Assembly: GCA_037952775.1 (NCBI GenBank)
Contig: JBANAY010000003.1
Span: 9,858,001 to 9,922,000, forward strand
DNA length: 64,000 nt
Source: Clonostachys chloroleuca
Taxonomy: Eukaryota > Ascomycota > Sordariomycetes > Hypocreales > Bionectriaceae
Direction of reading: 5' to 3'
This document shows, in pieces, positions 1-12,473 of the stretch. The stretch's first letter is position 1. Each line of letters opens with the position of its first letter. The notes under the pieces are model-generated. The model was given only the letters and a program-made list of their open reading frames with translations, had not been told where the DNA came from and made no database searches. The position numbers and the translations under genes were made by a program.

Positions 1-1592
1 GCATATTTTCAGAATATCCACCCCCAATACCCATTTCTACATGAACCAACGTTCAGGATATGGGAATCGGCACTCAAGAGTCCACTTGACCCTTTCGAGG
101 TCCTCGAGTACAATTCCGTGCCCATCTACTTCCTTTTTATGGTATGTACAATCTTTTGATATAAATAAAGAGAACCAATCGCCAACAATACTTCAAGGTG
201 TACGCCGTTGGAGCTCTACTATTGCCAACGCCTGGGTATTCCCCAGAGCGGCTATATACTTCGGCCCTCCTCTATATTGACGAAATACTGTATCACGACA
301 ATTTGGAATGCATACAGGCAATTCTTTGTTCGGCCACTTATTCTCTCCGCTCCTCTAAGGGGACTTCTCATTGGTAAGAAACATCTCAATTAGATGTATG
401 AATCTAGCACTGATTGAAAGTAGGAAACTTGCCGGTCAAGCGCTCCGGCAATGTATCAATCTTGGCTACCACCGTGATCATAAGCGGCTGCGGCTAGCCA
501 AAAGTCAACTTCAATCAGAATTGCAAAAAAGAGCGTTTTGGAGCGCATACTCGATGGAATGCTCAGCCTCGCTCCTTTTGGGACGTCCACTGAGCATCCG
601 CCTGCAGGAAATTGATGTAGATGTAAGTTGAATCATCATGCAGTCTATCTACTTAGTGAGGCTCTGACTTTTCTGGATGTTAGCTTCCTCTCGATCTTGA
701 GGATTCCTGTTTTAGCGAGACCGGACTATGCGAATCACCAAGGACCCCATCCGAACCACCGACGATGATGACACATGCGATCCATGGTTTCCGTTTTCGA
801 AACTTGCTTGGCCGTATTCACTCAACGCTGTATTCCGATAACACTGCCACAGACTTTGATCGCCGGAACGCCCATATAAAGGACTTAATCGAGGAATTAG
901 ACAAGCTTATGGCTTCCAGGCCCCTTCCAAGGTCGCCTCCTGATGGTGGTGCTCTCTCATTCTTTACAACTCCGGACTGGTACCAAGCCGTCTACGACTC
1001 TGCTATTCTACAGCTCTACCGAATTCATATAACAGACAGTCAGCGACCAGTCCCGCCCGACATTATCACCAAATGTATGCGTGCAGCCAAGAGCGCCTGC
1101 CACAGCTTCCGCCGTCAATTCTTAGGAACGCCTACAACGCCTACTTGGGGTGCTTTGCACGAGCTGTTCCTGGCCGGGTTGACATATCTGTACTGCTTAT
1201 GGAAAACATCTAGTGCTCGTGACTCGCTTCGTCATGATCAGATCAGCAGTACTTGCACGGATTGCACCATGGTTCTTGTCATAATGGCCGAACGATGGAA
1301 GGACGCCGCCCCGTACCGCGACGTCTTTGAAGCTCTTTCCAGCCGCACGATGACAATGATAGCCGATAAGCAGCAAGGGAAAGAATCCGCTCCTACTTGG
1401 TTTGCCACGGAACAGGATCGGTACTCGGCAGATCTACCAGAGTGGATGGCGGGAATCGCGGATTCCGGTATTTCTCTAGGGGTAGACTTGTTATTGAGCG
1501 GATTGGGGGATGAGTTCTCATTCCACGGAACTTGTGAAGGTGGTGGTGAGTCGTGGGATGGGATTGATGTCAGCACGATGTATCAATTGTAA
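1..1592 (+). CDS. Fungal-specific transcription factor, C-terminal part (cut by window edge)
   Basis: The protein enters the window already in frame and its N-terminal DNA-binding part lies outside. Four exons fit frame and splice signals: 1-141, 198-373, 424-622 and 684-1592 (TAA stop), with introns of 50-61 nt. The first codons read HPQYPFLHEPTF, the typical opening of the fungal-specific transcription factor middle homology domain (PF04082 family). Later the frame has the usual segment around residues GQALRQCINLGYHR and LLGRPLSI followed by a D-V-D-LP motif. This domain normally follows a Zn2Cys6 cluster and serves regulation or dimerisation in the nucleus. The gene is convergent with the sugar transporter to its right, so no shared promoter is implied. 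Target genes cannot be inferred. Family assignment is strong; the zinc cluster itself is inferred, not seen. Confidence 0.85.
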
Positions 1593-2028
1593 TGGCAATG
1601 CATGGATGGATTGATTCTTGCCCGCTGGCGTTACGTTCAGTTTCAAGGCTGTTGATAACAGTGCTTTTCTAACAACCTAGAAAGGACAACACTTCTTCTT
1701 GAGTAAGAACTAATCGTTAATTTCTTTCTTTATGACGCGCAACGAGGGTGTTCGTTTTTTTTAATTTGCAAAGCAAGAGTGGTAACGGAGAGCTCCATAC
1801 TCGACGCTCAGTAAGAATAATAGTATTGGACTACCTTGACCGTACATCCCTGTTCAGTATCCAAACCGACTCTTTTATGAACAATATCTTTGATCCTTTA
1901 CAAAAAGCTCTACCCAATCTGTTCCCCTTTCCTCCATGTCATTTTTGTATTAGACATCAGGCTTTGTGGCTTTCTCAACACTAGAAATAGTCACTAAATG
2001 TGTATCTTACAGTGAAAGACGATTCAAC
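1593..2028. other. Intergenic, convergent 3' ends
   Basis: A 436-bp spacer between two genes that converge. It should hold both 3' UTRs and polyadenylation signals. I see no ORF with family resemblance and no repeat. Confidence 0.6.
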
Positions 2029-3703
2029 TCACGTGCTAACATTCTTTCCGTGTTCCTGGCCCTCAAGGACGGCAACGTTGGCCCCCGTCGATCGGGCGGC
2101 ATTAAACCAGGAGCCACTAAAGATACGATCGAGTTCCTCAACGCTTAGGCCAGACGACTCGGGCACCATCAAATAGACGTAGACCAGGGATATGAAGCAC
2201 CAAGAACCAAAGAAGATGAATGCACCCCAGTTATGAGTCTGTTCTAGAAGGGATGGCGCGCCGTACACCATAGCAAAGAGGAACAGCCAGTGAAAGCATT
2301 GGGAGAGAGCCGAACCAAATGATCTGATCCTGTTTGGCCACAACTCTCCACCAAATACGTATGGTAGGATGTACAGGCCTGGAAGTGGGTTTCAGCATCC
2401 CGGAATTTATGAACGAATTTCAAAATACTTACCCACAACATAGCCAAATCCATGAATAAAGATGAATGCAATAGCTCCAGTGGATGCTGACCTGGGGACA
2501 TCTCCTTGCTGCTTATACTTGAGGTAAACACCGATATAAAAGTCAGAAACCATCTGGAGAAAAGCTCCTACAAAGAGAGACTTGCGTCGACCTAATGCAT
2601 CAACAAAGAAGAAGGACGCAATGATGGCGAAGCAAAACTTGGAGAATGTGTACATGCCGCTGAGAAAGATGTTCCTTGACGCGTCTCCACCAATTCCAAT
2701 GAGAGTGAGTATGGGGACAAAGTAGGACGTGACTGAGTTGGCGCCAGAGAGTTGCGCAAGAGCGTACGTCACGAGGCTCTGCTGTACGCGACGAAGATTG
2801 GAAGCTTTGAGAAATGTTTCCTTGAAGATGCCAAGGATACCCTCGTCATTCATAGCCTTTTCTTCATGGATGGCGTTTTGTATGTCCGTGAGCTCCTGTT
2901 GCACCCGGGTATGCTCTGCAGGTAGACCTCGAAGGATGATGAGCGCCTTGGTTGCGTCCTCGTGCCGTTCGACCAGGAAAAGCCAGCGAGGAGACTCCAC
3001 AACGAAGAAGCTAGCAACTATGCAGATGGAGAGGAAGACACAGGGCGAGAACCACGCAACTTGGTACTGAAGAGCGCTAGACGGCATATTCTTCTGAATC
3101 CCGTAGACGCAGAACGCGCCAGCCGTTGCGGTCATGTTCATGGCAACATTGAACCAGGCTGTGAGCGTGCCTCGGATCTCAGCCGGGGCGATCTCCACGA
3201 TGGACATGGGGCCAGTAACGGTGAGTGCACCCATGCCCAGACCAGATATAATGCGTGCAGCATACAGGCCTGCCAAGGTTGGAGATGCGGTAGCGACCAG
3301 CTGCCCAAGGATCCAGATGCAGGCATAGAGACGGAAGCTCCATCGGCGGCCCAGTCTATCATTGAGGAAGAATGACAACCCAGCCCCGACACCCGCCCCA
3401 GCGAAGACGATGGAGACGAAGTTTCGAATCTCGAGGGCGCTGCTCCCGGAGCTGAGCTGAAAATGTTTCTGGAAGCCTGGGAGGGATGGAATCGCTGCAG
3501 TCGTCGCTTGGTCCCAAGCTTTACACTTGTTGGTCAACTTGGACAAGTGTTTCGAACAATTTCAATGTCTTACCCAATGGGAGAGCTGCCATAGCATAGA
3601 GTAACGATGACAGAATCAACCGTCGATTATAGATCTCCTGAGGTGCAGCCTTGAGTGCCCTGCGATGCTTGGCAAATGGTTCAAAGAGCTTCTTGAGGGC
3701 CAT
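2029..3703 (-). CDS. MFS sugar transporter (12-TM sugar porter family)
   Basis: Predicted proton-coupled or facilitated sugar uptake at the plasma membrane. Three exons on the minus strand, 3703-3574, 3518-2433 and 2378-2029, give 521 residues, normal for fungal sugar porters. Family motifs seen in order: AWDQATTAAIPS after the first helix, NDRLGRRW in the loop between helices 2 and 3, a G-R-hydrophobic region (ARIISGLGMGAL), VESPRWLF after helix 6, QLSGANSVTSYF in helix 7, DALGRRK between helices 8 and 9, and PESSGLSVEELDRIF at the C-terminus where the classical PETKG signature is altered to PESSG. The start is ATG 3703; the first intron follows the first helix. It is divergent from the RidA-like gene across about 550 bp. 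The substrate (hexose, disaccharide, quinate) cannot be read from sequence. Confidence 0.9.
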
Positions 3704-4253
3704 CTTGTTGAAGTTGAAGTCGTTTGCAGCTTGTGATGATTCTCAGATGCGCTGTTCGTTTGAAGTCTCAATGAGTGCGCTTCAGTGAAACTCCTATTTT
3801 GTAGTCACGACCTCTCAATCGAGACCGGTGCATGGTCCTGCTTATTAAATGGTCGTGATCAACCCCAAAACCATCTTGAAAGTGTAAACTGCAAATCTTG
3901 ATCGCGAGTCAAGGTTACAAATCTTCCTGGGTAGCGGCCGTTTGACTCGGGAGAATACGAAGGACTCCTCCGATTGGCTCAACTCCTAACTTTATCATCA
4001 GTTCCCCCGCCAGCCTTCAGCTCCCCGCACTAAGTATCTCAGCCATGAACCTCGTGGCTCCCCCATTTTGGTCGAGAACCCTAGAGACTGAATCAATAGC
4101 CATCTAGTCCAACCGGAGCTCTCCAGGGTCCAGTAATACCCGAGGTCATGCCAGAGCCGTTGATACCGGGACGCTCTATCCACTAGAAGGCAAGAAGTTG
4201 ATAAAGACAGATATTGGCACTTCGCAGCTTCTCATATGCAGCAAGGATAACAA
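3704..4253. promoter_or_regulatory. Divergent promoter region, sugar transporter / RidA-like gene
   Basis: A 550-bp spacer between divergently transcribed genes. An inverted CCAAT box (ATTGG) occurs at 3973-3977. No other element could be assigned with confidence. Confidence 0.35.
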
Positions 4254-4924
4254 ATGGTCAACGCGACAACAGTCATGACAAAATTACAGCAAATGACTAC
4301 GAAACAACCGGTCAACAGAACAAACTTCTCGTCGCCTCTGTACTCAGAAGCCATTATACATCACGATGTAATCTATTGCAGTGGGAAGATTGGGCTCGAC
4401 CCAGCGACTGGACAGCTAGTAGGAGATGATGTGGCTGAACAGACAGTAAGCATGTCGGCACAACACACAAATCCCCTCCCCCTGACGTCACGACGAGTGT
4501 GCTAACAATCTTCATGATATGACAGAAAGCGGCTCTCAAGTTGCTTGAATGTGTTCTCCATACCGCCGGCAGTAGTCTTGCAAGTATCCTCAAGGTAATA
4601 TCCACCTATTTGTCACCAAAGCTAGGTCTAATAGAAAAAGTGCAATATCTTTCTTGCTGATGTTTCCGACTTCGCCGCTATGAATGCTGCATGTAAGAAT
4701 CTCGAACCCTGAAGCAGCTAGGCATTATCTTACCATGTCAGACATTGCTATTGTCCCCGACCCCAAACCGGCTCGAGTTTGTGTTAGCAACGTGGTGCTA
4801 GGGCGAGGTGCAAAGGTAAGTTTCATTGTCGATGAAGTTCTCGGCCTGAGATTAAAGAGGATAGGTTACTGACATCTACAAGGTTGAAATCGACTGCATT
4901 GCGGCCCTCGAACAAATCAAGTAA
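4254..4924 (+). CDS. RidA/YjgF/UK114-family imine deaminase
   Basis: The RidA family hydrolyses reactive 2-aminoacrylate-type imines released by PLP enzymes and forms trimers. Five short exons fit: 4254-4445, 4526-4594, 4635-4692, 4742-4815 and 4883-4924 (TAA), giving 144 residues, close to the family's usual 130. Seen in the translation: SPLYSEAIIHHDVIYCSGKI near the N-terminus (the S-x-A and S-G-x-I pattern), then LGPA-like DPATGQLV, a helix KAALKLLECVLHTAGSS, FLADVSDFAAMNAAY, and the C-terminal PKPARVCV with VEIDCIAAL. The arginine in PARVCV corresponds to the conserved substrate-carboxylate-binding Arg. ATGs at 4254, 4275 and 4293 are possible starts; 4254 is the longest. The intron density is high for so small a gene. 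No neighbour suggests a dedicated pathway. Confidence 0.85.
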
Positions 4925-7900
4925 GTAAGTTTTGAACAATTATATGTAGTGTCGAGTCATACATTGATAACATCTAGCAGTGAAGATAGTCGTCCCTCCA
5001 AATTATGAAGATATTGGATGCTCCTTGTCGTAATATTCAAGTGCATGGCGACGACGAAATGCAATCAGACAAGTTTCATACCGACGGTGCGCCAAAATCA
5101 AAACTCAGAATTCAATAAAACTCATAAGATAGTCATTGCTACATTAGGGTAAATTAGAAAAATCAAAGAATCCCTGTGAGCACCGCTTTTGCACAAACAC
5201 TGCCGTGCCTCATGAAACTGGCAAAATGCTATATGAAATCTCCCTCGCCTACCTCCGATCTAGTATAAACATCATCGCCTCTTCATTATTAAGAAAGTAA
5301 TCTTTAAAACTCTATATATACTTATATTATCATGTTTTGGGTAGTAGGGATGATGATATCAGATCCTGACATTGTCGTTTGGCTTGGATTGCATAGAGAG
5401 AGGCGGTTGTGGTTGGTGGTGGTGAGTACGAGCATCCCCTATGGGCCATGGCCAAGTTACATATTCGGCAGCCCTTGATATAGTTTTTTTTAGAGGTGTT
5501 GATTCCTACGCCTAAGCTATATATTTGATTGTTTAGGTTTTCTTGGTGTCAAAGATCTGGGTACAGACCGTGATCTGTGCTTAAAAAGAAACTATGCAAT
5601 GAAGTCGCGTGCGTGGCCTGATCTCTCCTTGCTTACGGCGATGAAATAAACAAACATATGCTCCCTAGATTCCCGTGATTAATATTTTGAGCTGGGGTTA
5701 CTTCTGGAACAAGGCGAGAATAAACGAAATGAGATAGGTTTAGCGTGTGAGATTTCTTCGAATTTACCTCGACCTGCCAAAAGCTTCGCCATTCACCGCC
5801 TGCGGTAATTGAATAGGGATCAAGTTTAAGGCGTTTCACGTTTGTTTATTTTTGTCACTATTTAGAAATTTGCCAACCCCTCTGAGTCAGCGAATGGCGT
5901 TGATCGCGGCTCCAGTGAGTATCACTCAACATCTGTGCAAGCTAATTGAATAATATGTAGCTGGGTCAACAATCTTTTATGAAGCCCGTATTTAAACTTC
6001 CGCGGAGTCAAGGGGTTTATGTCAATAAGCTTCTAGTTAGTCAGTGAATAGAAATCACAGATTTTCCAAAGCGGTGGGTAGAGTTTGGACCACGGAAGGT
6101 ACATGCCTGCTAATCACGGACGCTGTGAATCTGCAAGGAATTGGGATGCTCAGATATTTGCAACTAAGAGGTAAAAAAACAAACGCTATCTTAAATAGAG
6201 TCACAGAGAATAGAACATGTTCACTTGCTAGAGAAATCATAATTAAGCTATGTTATGACAGCTCATTGCATGTATCTTGAAGTCAGATTTGGGTCTGGGT
6301 CAAGGGGTTTAGGGTAGGCGGAGTAGTTGCGTATTGGAGTTGACAACACGTGCTGCGATATCCCTTCACAGGCATAAAATTGTAGATTTTTTTAGGTTCA
6401 TACGTAGCATACCACAATGTGAGCAGGATGCGGAATGGGCCGAAGCATCCAGAATGGACGGAAAAGGCACGGAACATCTCCATGCCTTCCTGTTGTGCCA
6501 AAAAGGCCACGGAAATGACTTATTTCTAGTCGAGATGTGAAACACATCCCTGTCGCGACACGCGATCCTACACACTATACAGTCAAACAGTATGGCAATC
6601 TTTCCACCCAAGAGGGTCGAGGGAAATTGGTCTGCTGAGCGAAATGAGATGCGGTCCATAGTCTGCTTCCCTAAGTCTAAAATTAGCGAAAGCTTGATAG
6701 ACTAGCGGGGAAATCATCAAAATCTTGAATGCTGAAGAGACACCACTTTTTCTTGAATTTTAAGATGATATTGATTAGTGGTGTTCGGTGCGAGAAAAAA
6801 TTACAAAGCAGAAAATAGTGCGAACCTTGTCCATCTGTCTCGTAGGGATACTGCTGTTGATCCAGCTATTTACGGATACTTCAAATCTGATTTGCATGAT
6901 GGTGATCCAAGTAAAACAATTATTTTTACCCTTCTGGTTTTACTCTGGCATTTTCTCTTATTCGATCATCATCGATCAATTCGGCCATGGAGCATGATTA
7001 TTATTATCTGTACGTTTGAGTTCTCACGCCTGGATCGGCTGCTGGATGAAAATGAGGCTGTACTTTTTATGTTGCCGAGGATTGGGGCCATGAACTGTGG
7101 CTGTAGAGAATTGCCGAGACCATCATGTCGGTCATCTACGCACGTGAGGTGGATCAGCATGCAGAAATAATAATATTCCACTTCAAAGAAAATGAACTGA
7201 ATTGACACAATAATGAGATGGCATCAAGTGGCTGGCTTGCCAGTCCATGGGCGACCCTTCATGGCAAAGGTGACCTTGGAAATGATGGCGAAATGAAACA
7301 CGCCTGGCAATCAATTACCGTGTTGTTGATAGGCTGATACTGTAGCATGTAAATGCGTGCTGCAAAGGCACCTCTGGCATAACATAACAAACGATCCACG
7401 GCGTCGTGATGCTCTAGCTTGGGGAAAGGTCCGGTGCCGAGTGCGGGCGGAGCGGAGATGTTGGCCAGCGCCTCTGGTTGGACAGCTTCAACCTGGAACC
7501 AGGATGTTATGCAAGGGGCGGTTGGGTTCCTCTTCCTGCATGGCAGCTAGACGTTTTGGCACATCTGCCCTAGAGACTCGACGTAATTGTGCAGTTGTGC
7601 AGTCCTCACAATGCCTAATCAGCGTATACGCGCTCCGTGTGTTCTGGACAAGCCTCATGATGTAATTAGGGCTGAAGCCTGGGAAGGGGAAGGTGGAAAT
7701 CAACATGGGAAAGGGACTTTAGTTATTCTTAGCGCACTCTGACGAGCAATGAAGCGATCCCTGCCTGCTCGACAGCTGAGATCCAAGGCTGGCGTGAAAC
7801 AGATGAGGCGAAAAGCTGCCCCAGCATTCTCCCTTTTCGGCATATTTTACGGTTTCCCGCTGGGCAAAGGCGCCAAGTCTCGTTCGAGGGCAGCAAATGG

Positions 7901-8642
7901 CAAATTCGGTGATGGCCTCGTTTCTGCAACCAGTCATGAAACAGACCTGAGTGAGTACGGTTTCACGTACAAGCAGCCGGTGCACAGAGGTGTGTATTCT
8001 CATATGACACTTCTCTGCTATCGTTCATCAGGAGCAGAGCAGAGAACGGGGATGAATCTGAATACCCAATGGCGAAGACCAAAAATAAGTGCCCACGGTG
8101 ATTAATTAATTTAATCTTGCTGGTTGATGGCGTTGATAACATTGCGCTGTGGTGTAGGGCAATTACAGTGGCCTTGGAGGACCGTCAGCACTCACGACCG
8201 CCGTGGTTCAGTGGAACTTGGAGGCTGCCCAAGGCTTGGGCTCGACTCTGGTTCCTCTTTGCCAGCGCGTTCCCAATGCAATCTGGCCGTCTGAAGCGCC
8301 ACTGCAACATGGGACATGCCTTGTAACAGTCGGGCAGCTGCCCTGTGCGTGAAATGTCTGCCATGGGCGATGGAAGGGCCGGGGACCAAGTCGCGCGTGT
8401 CGACGGGATCACACTCCCTTGCAGGCGGGGGTATCTTTCGCCGTCTTGAATCGATATAACCGCCCCCAAGTCCCTTCTGGGTCTTTGATTGAGAAAGAGA
8501 ATTGAAGCCTTAATTGGAATTTCCATGTTGAAAATCGCCCAGCTTCTAACAGACAACAGAAGTCAAGTGTAAGGCGGCCAGTGTTTTGAGAGCACGACTG
8601 CCAAGCACACGATCTGGCTTACACCACACTCACACAACCATC
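4925..8642. other. Long intergenic region without recognisable gene
   Basis: About 3.7 kb. Several ORFs of 60-130 codons on both strands (for example 6778-7170 and 7749-8105 plus, 8185-8556 minus) overlap one another and show no domain, signal peptide or intron logic that I recognise. Base composition is ordinary apart from short AT-rich runs near 5280-5330. I see no transposon termini and no RNA gene. The last 100-200 bp should hold the promoter of the LITAF-like gene. Confidence 0.5.
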
Positions 8643-9678
8643 ATGCTGGGAACACGCCACCAGAGGTACCGGAGCTTCGATATCCATCTCCCGCGCAAAG
8701 CCTCGTTCGCCAGCCTGAGGCGCATGGCCTCGTACACTCACATCGCTGCCGGTGAGATCAAGCATTTAGAACCCACGGAACACTGCGTCTCCCCACCACC
8801 AGCCGACCCCGATGCCGCATCGCCGCTCTTCAACTCCCCCGATGATATCAAGGGATGCGCCATAGATCCGCTCATGTCGCCTCCTACTGGGAGCAAGGAG
8901 GAGAAGCCGATGTACTCGACATCACCGTCGCTATGTGCAAGCCGTCGCCCGCAACCGTCCATCGAGACAGTTGCTTTAGAAACGAATATCAGACAATCCG
9001 CCATCAGGCAAAGCATCAAGCGCGCAAGCAATACCGGCACCTCTAGAACGACGGGTTATAGGAGACGGGACTCAAGGGACCCAAGGAAGAAGGCCATGTC
9101 CCCCGTCGACGATGGCGGCTTCCCGGAGGTGGTCGTCTCCTCCCTCAACCAGTCGACTGTATCGCTGGAGCTCTTCCGAAGCAACAGTCTCGTGATCCCG
9201 CCCTTGAGTCGCTTTTCTCTTGATACTGATTCGGATGACGACGACGAGTCGGTGACGCCTCTGAACCTTCTCTCTGACGAGCCGGACTGGGTTGACTGTC
9301 CATTCTGCCAACGTCGCGTTGAGACCCGTGTGAAAAAGGAGCCCTCCAAGGTGACACAGTAAGGAGTCTTCCCTCAAAGACATTAATTGATTGATTTGCT
9401 AACTGCGCATCAGCATCGCCACCACCGGGCTTTTCATCGCGACATTCGGCATGAGCTCCAGCGCCAAGAAGGACAAAAAGTACAATATCACGCACTTCTG
9501 CACCAAATGCAATCGCATGGTCGCCCACCAGCATCACGGCAAACGAATGGAGGCCCTGGGCACCACCAAGTATCTGAGAGAAGTCTCACGGTACGTCCGT
9601 CGCCCGTCCATTGCCCAGAGCACGCGGACGCGGACCAGCACGTCTCACGAGAATCGCCAGCCGTATAATTTCTTCTAA
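8643..9678 (+). CDS. LITAF-like (LPS-induced TNF factor) zinc-ribbon protein
   Basis: Exons 8643-9358 and 9414-9678 give about 326 residues. The N-terminal two thirds are low-complexity and Ser/Pro-rich. The C-terminal part has the split zinc ribbon of the LITAF domain: CPFC at residues 219-222, then a hydrophobic stretch (TTGLFIATFG) that in this family inserts shallowly into membrane, then HFCTKC with C268 and C271. LITAF-domain proteins associate with late endosomal or lysosomal membranes. The upstream TTG-initiated extension is rejected; ATG 8643 lies in a good context (ccatcATG). The 3' end is uncertain: a GTACGT donor at about 9591 joined to an acceptor at 9746 would instead end the protein at 9819. 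Fungal LITAF proteins are poorly characterised, so function is by family only. Confidence 0.75.
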
Positions 9679-10157
9679 AATCACGCATAACATGTATTAC
9701 GCACATCACGGACCGCGTATAATAGACGAATCTTCTAATCCCCCAGTGTCGAGCATGACCGCTCCCGCCCTGCCCTCCGGCTGGTTCTGGAAATGTCGGG
9801 CAGGGTAGGAGGAGCTTGAGCGCGACATCCGCATCTTTCTTTTGTCATTCTCATGAAGCATATTAGCATTTACACAGCATCAGCATTGCCAAGGGGTTGG
9901 TTGGTTTTTCTTTCCATTAATTTATACCAATTTGCCTACCTATTCTTGGTTTGTTTTTGGGGCGGGAGCATTGCATTGGGTGCATACTTGGGCAACGACG
10001 GGATATGAGCCAGCCGCATACATCATCGATACCACCTATTTCTAGTATTTATATTTTATGCATCCAGTTCACTTCAACTGGAAGTACATAGCACGTCAAT
10101 AAATGGAACTGAATTCAAACTACCATGCGAATATCTATACAAATCCGTTCTCACCCT
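9679..10157. other. Intergenic, convergent 3' ends
   Basis: A 479-bp spacer between the LITAF-like gene and the acyl-CoA dehydrogenase gene, which converge. It may contain a final exon of the LITAF-like gene (9747-9819) and otherwise T-rich 3' UTR sequence. Confidence 0.5.
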
Positions 10158-11704
10158 TCAGAGACGTGACTGCGCCTTGAGTTGGGCGGTCTTCTCCTTG
10201 TACAGCTTGACAGTCTGGCGAATGGCCAGATCAAATAACACGTCCTCGCTTCCACCCGGGATCCGGGCACCTGGGACCTCCCGGTAAATCTCTATACGGG
10301 TTCAAGAATCTATTAGCAATCCACAAAGACTAGGGTTGGGAAAGAAAAAAAAAAAAAAGAAAGGGCGGCGGGGCTTACTCTCTGCGATCTCGCCCTGCCC
10401 GGAGCGCGTGTATCCGTTCCCGCCAAAGAGCAGAACGGCGCACCGGGCGCACTCGTCGAGGACCTTGCCCGCGTTGGCCTTGCACAGCGCCGTGAGCCCG
10501 CCGAGCTCCTTGTCGCCCTGCTCCTTGGGCATCTTGGTGAGCTGGTACGCAAAGGACTCGACCCACGCCTGCTGCGACTCGAGCCGGGCGAGGCACTTGG
10601 CCAGCCGGTGGCGGACCACGGGCTGGTCCATCAGTTTCTAAAGGGGCACCCTCGCGTCAGCCGGGCCTTGGGAAACCATCACGCCAGGATTATCAACATA
10701 CCTTGCCAAACGCCTCGCGCTTGAGGCAGTACTCGAACGCGGCACTGAGCGCCACCCTCGACTGCCTGGTGACGCCCACGGCGATGAACAGCCGCTCGTG
10801 GTTGAAGTTGTTCATGATGTAGTGCATCCCCAGCCCCTCCTGCCCGATCAGGTTCTCCCTCGGCACCTTGACGTCGTCGAGCTCGATGAACGACGTCCCC
10901 GCGCTGATCTGGCCCGAGACCTTGATTCTGCGCAGCGACACGCCCGGGTGTCCCTTCAGCGGCACGACGAGCAGCGAGATGCCTTTTGGTCCCGAGCTGG
11001 GGCCCCCCGTGCGTACAGCCATGGTCGCGTAGTCGGCGAAGACGCCATTGGTGATCCACTTCTTGGAGCCGTTGACGACGTAGTGCTTGCCGTCGGGGGT
11101 CGCCTCGGCGGTGGTGACGATGTTGGCTACGTCGGAGCCGGCCTCGGGCTCGGTGATGGCGATACAGGAGCGCTTGCGGCCCAAGAGGAGGTCGGGGAGG
11201 AAGCGCTCCTGGAGCTCCTTGCTGCCGTAGCGGAAGATTGGGGGCACGCCGAAAGCCATGCCCGTGGTGAGCGAGCCCGCGGGGCCAGCGAGGCCGGACT
11301 GGCTCATCTGCGGACGCGTTTCATGTCAGCGGAGGCTTTTTTGGAGAGCACAGGTTCAATATTTCATGGATATGACGTACCTCATCCGCGTAGATGAGCG
11401 CGTGGAGGTAGTTCCAGTCCTCCACGGGGATGCCACCAGGCATGTGGGTGATTCCCACGCGGCGGAGCCATTCGGCTGGCAGGGGAGCGGGCAGTGCCGG
11501 GACGAGGAAGTTGGCCTTTGCGAACTCGCCAAAGACGTGGGGAGGCACGTCCTCGGCCGTCTCCCACTCGAACGCGTGCTGGCTCAGGGTGCGGCCGATG
11601 AAGTCGCGGCATGCGGCCTGGACCCTCTTGTGGGACTCGTCAAAGTACGGGGATGGGATGCCATTGAGCCACGGCGGCTCGGCGAACGGGACATTGGCTG
11701 ACAT
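10158..11704 (-). CDS. Acyl-CoA dehydrogenase family flavoprotein
   Basis: FAD-dependent alpha,beta-dehydrogenation of an acyl-CoA thioester, acting in mitochondria or peroxisomes. Four exons, 11704-11381, 11307-10702, 10637-10379 and 10291-10158, give 440 residues, the usual family size. Domains in order: N-terminal helical domain; the middle beta-domain with AITEPEAGSDVANI and GSKKWITNGVFADY; the C-terminal helical domain with GMHYIMNNFNHERL, QSRVALSAAFEYC and the FAD/dimer segment FGGNGYTRSGQGEIAE. The end reads RIPGGSEDV where many family members carry the catalytic Glu in a YEGT motif, so the catalytic base is not obvious. No mitochondrial presequence or C-terminal SKL-type peroxisomal signal is evident (ends QSRL). 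Intron 3 (10292-10378) holds a homopolymer run. Substrate chain length cannot be told. Confidence 0.9.
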
Positions 11705-12473
11705 CTTATGAGTTTGCTGGACGACGGGCCCTGCGTTCTTCTCTTTGGCTCGTATCTAACGTGACTGTGGGTGCCTTTTTGTCTTCTTGATGGGAGCCAC
11801 GAATGAACAGAGTTCAGTTAAATAATGGTTATCTTGGCCCGTGTCTCACTGATTATGGCTGTGCGGGGAAGCTCACCCCATTCCTCGGTCCTTACGCACG
11901 AGCATGGTTCACAAGGCACATCCGGCTTGGATGCTACCATTTGATGGCCAGTGGAATTGCCGAGGCACACGCGTCAGCAAATAGAAACGCCCAAGCCATC
12001 ACCAACAAACAATAAAAATGCCATGATCGCTAATCTCATTAATGGATGCGTTAGTGTTGCTCGGAAAATTAACCTGATGGTGGAGCTACCTCGGGATATG
12101 CCACAAATACACGTACCTATGCAAAGAGGCTCATTCGAAATTGGATTGACAAAGGCCCGTCTCGGTGACGGCCATGGGCTAGTTCAAATCATTATTCCAA
12201 CTCAAAAGGGCCTAAGCTTGCGGTAACACAGCACATGTCTTCTAGAGGTCTGCTGATTGTCCCAAGGCTCCGGTGTGACGTCAAGCTTCAACCGCCGGAC
12301 GTCCCGGAAGCCTCTCGGGAGAGACGGAGGCACGAACTGAGCAGTGGCGATGCTGTGATTTTGGTTGATTATCTACCGATTTGCCTGGGCCCTGGGCTTC
12401 TCGTGGTAGTAGAGTTTCCTATAGTTTCCTCTTCTTTTGTCTTGAAAGAATCGCACCTCGGCATAAGCACAGC
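11705..12473. promoter_or_regulatory. Divergent promoter region, acyl-CoA dehydrogenase / SYLF gene
   Basis: A 769-bp spacer between divergently transcribed genes, so both promoters must lie here. No convincing TATA or specific binding site was identified and no additional gene is recognised. Confidence 0.35.

Noticed and set aside
7749..8556. Small ORFs at 7749-8105 (plus) and 8185-8556 (minus)
   Set aside because: No domain, signal peptide, intron structure or repeat identity; likely chance ORFs in intergenic DNA.
10798..11397. 199-codon ORF antisense to the acyl-CoA dehydrogenase
   Set aside because: A shadow of the real exon on the other strand; compositionally biased and motif-free.
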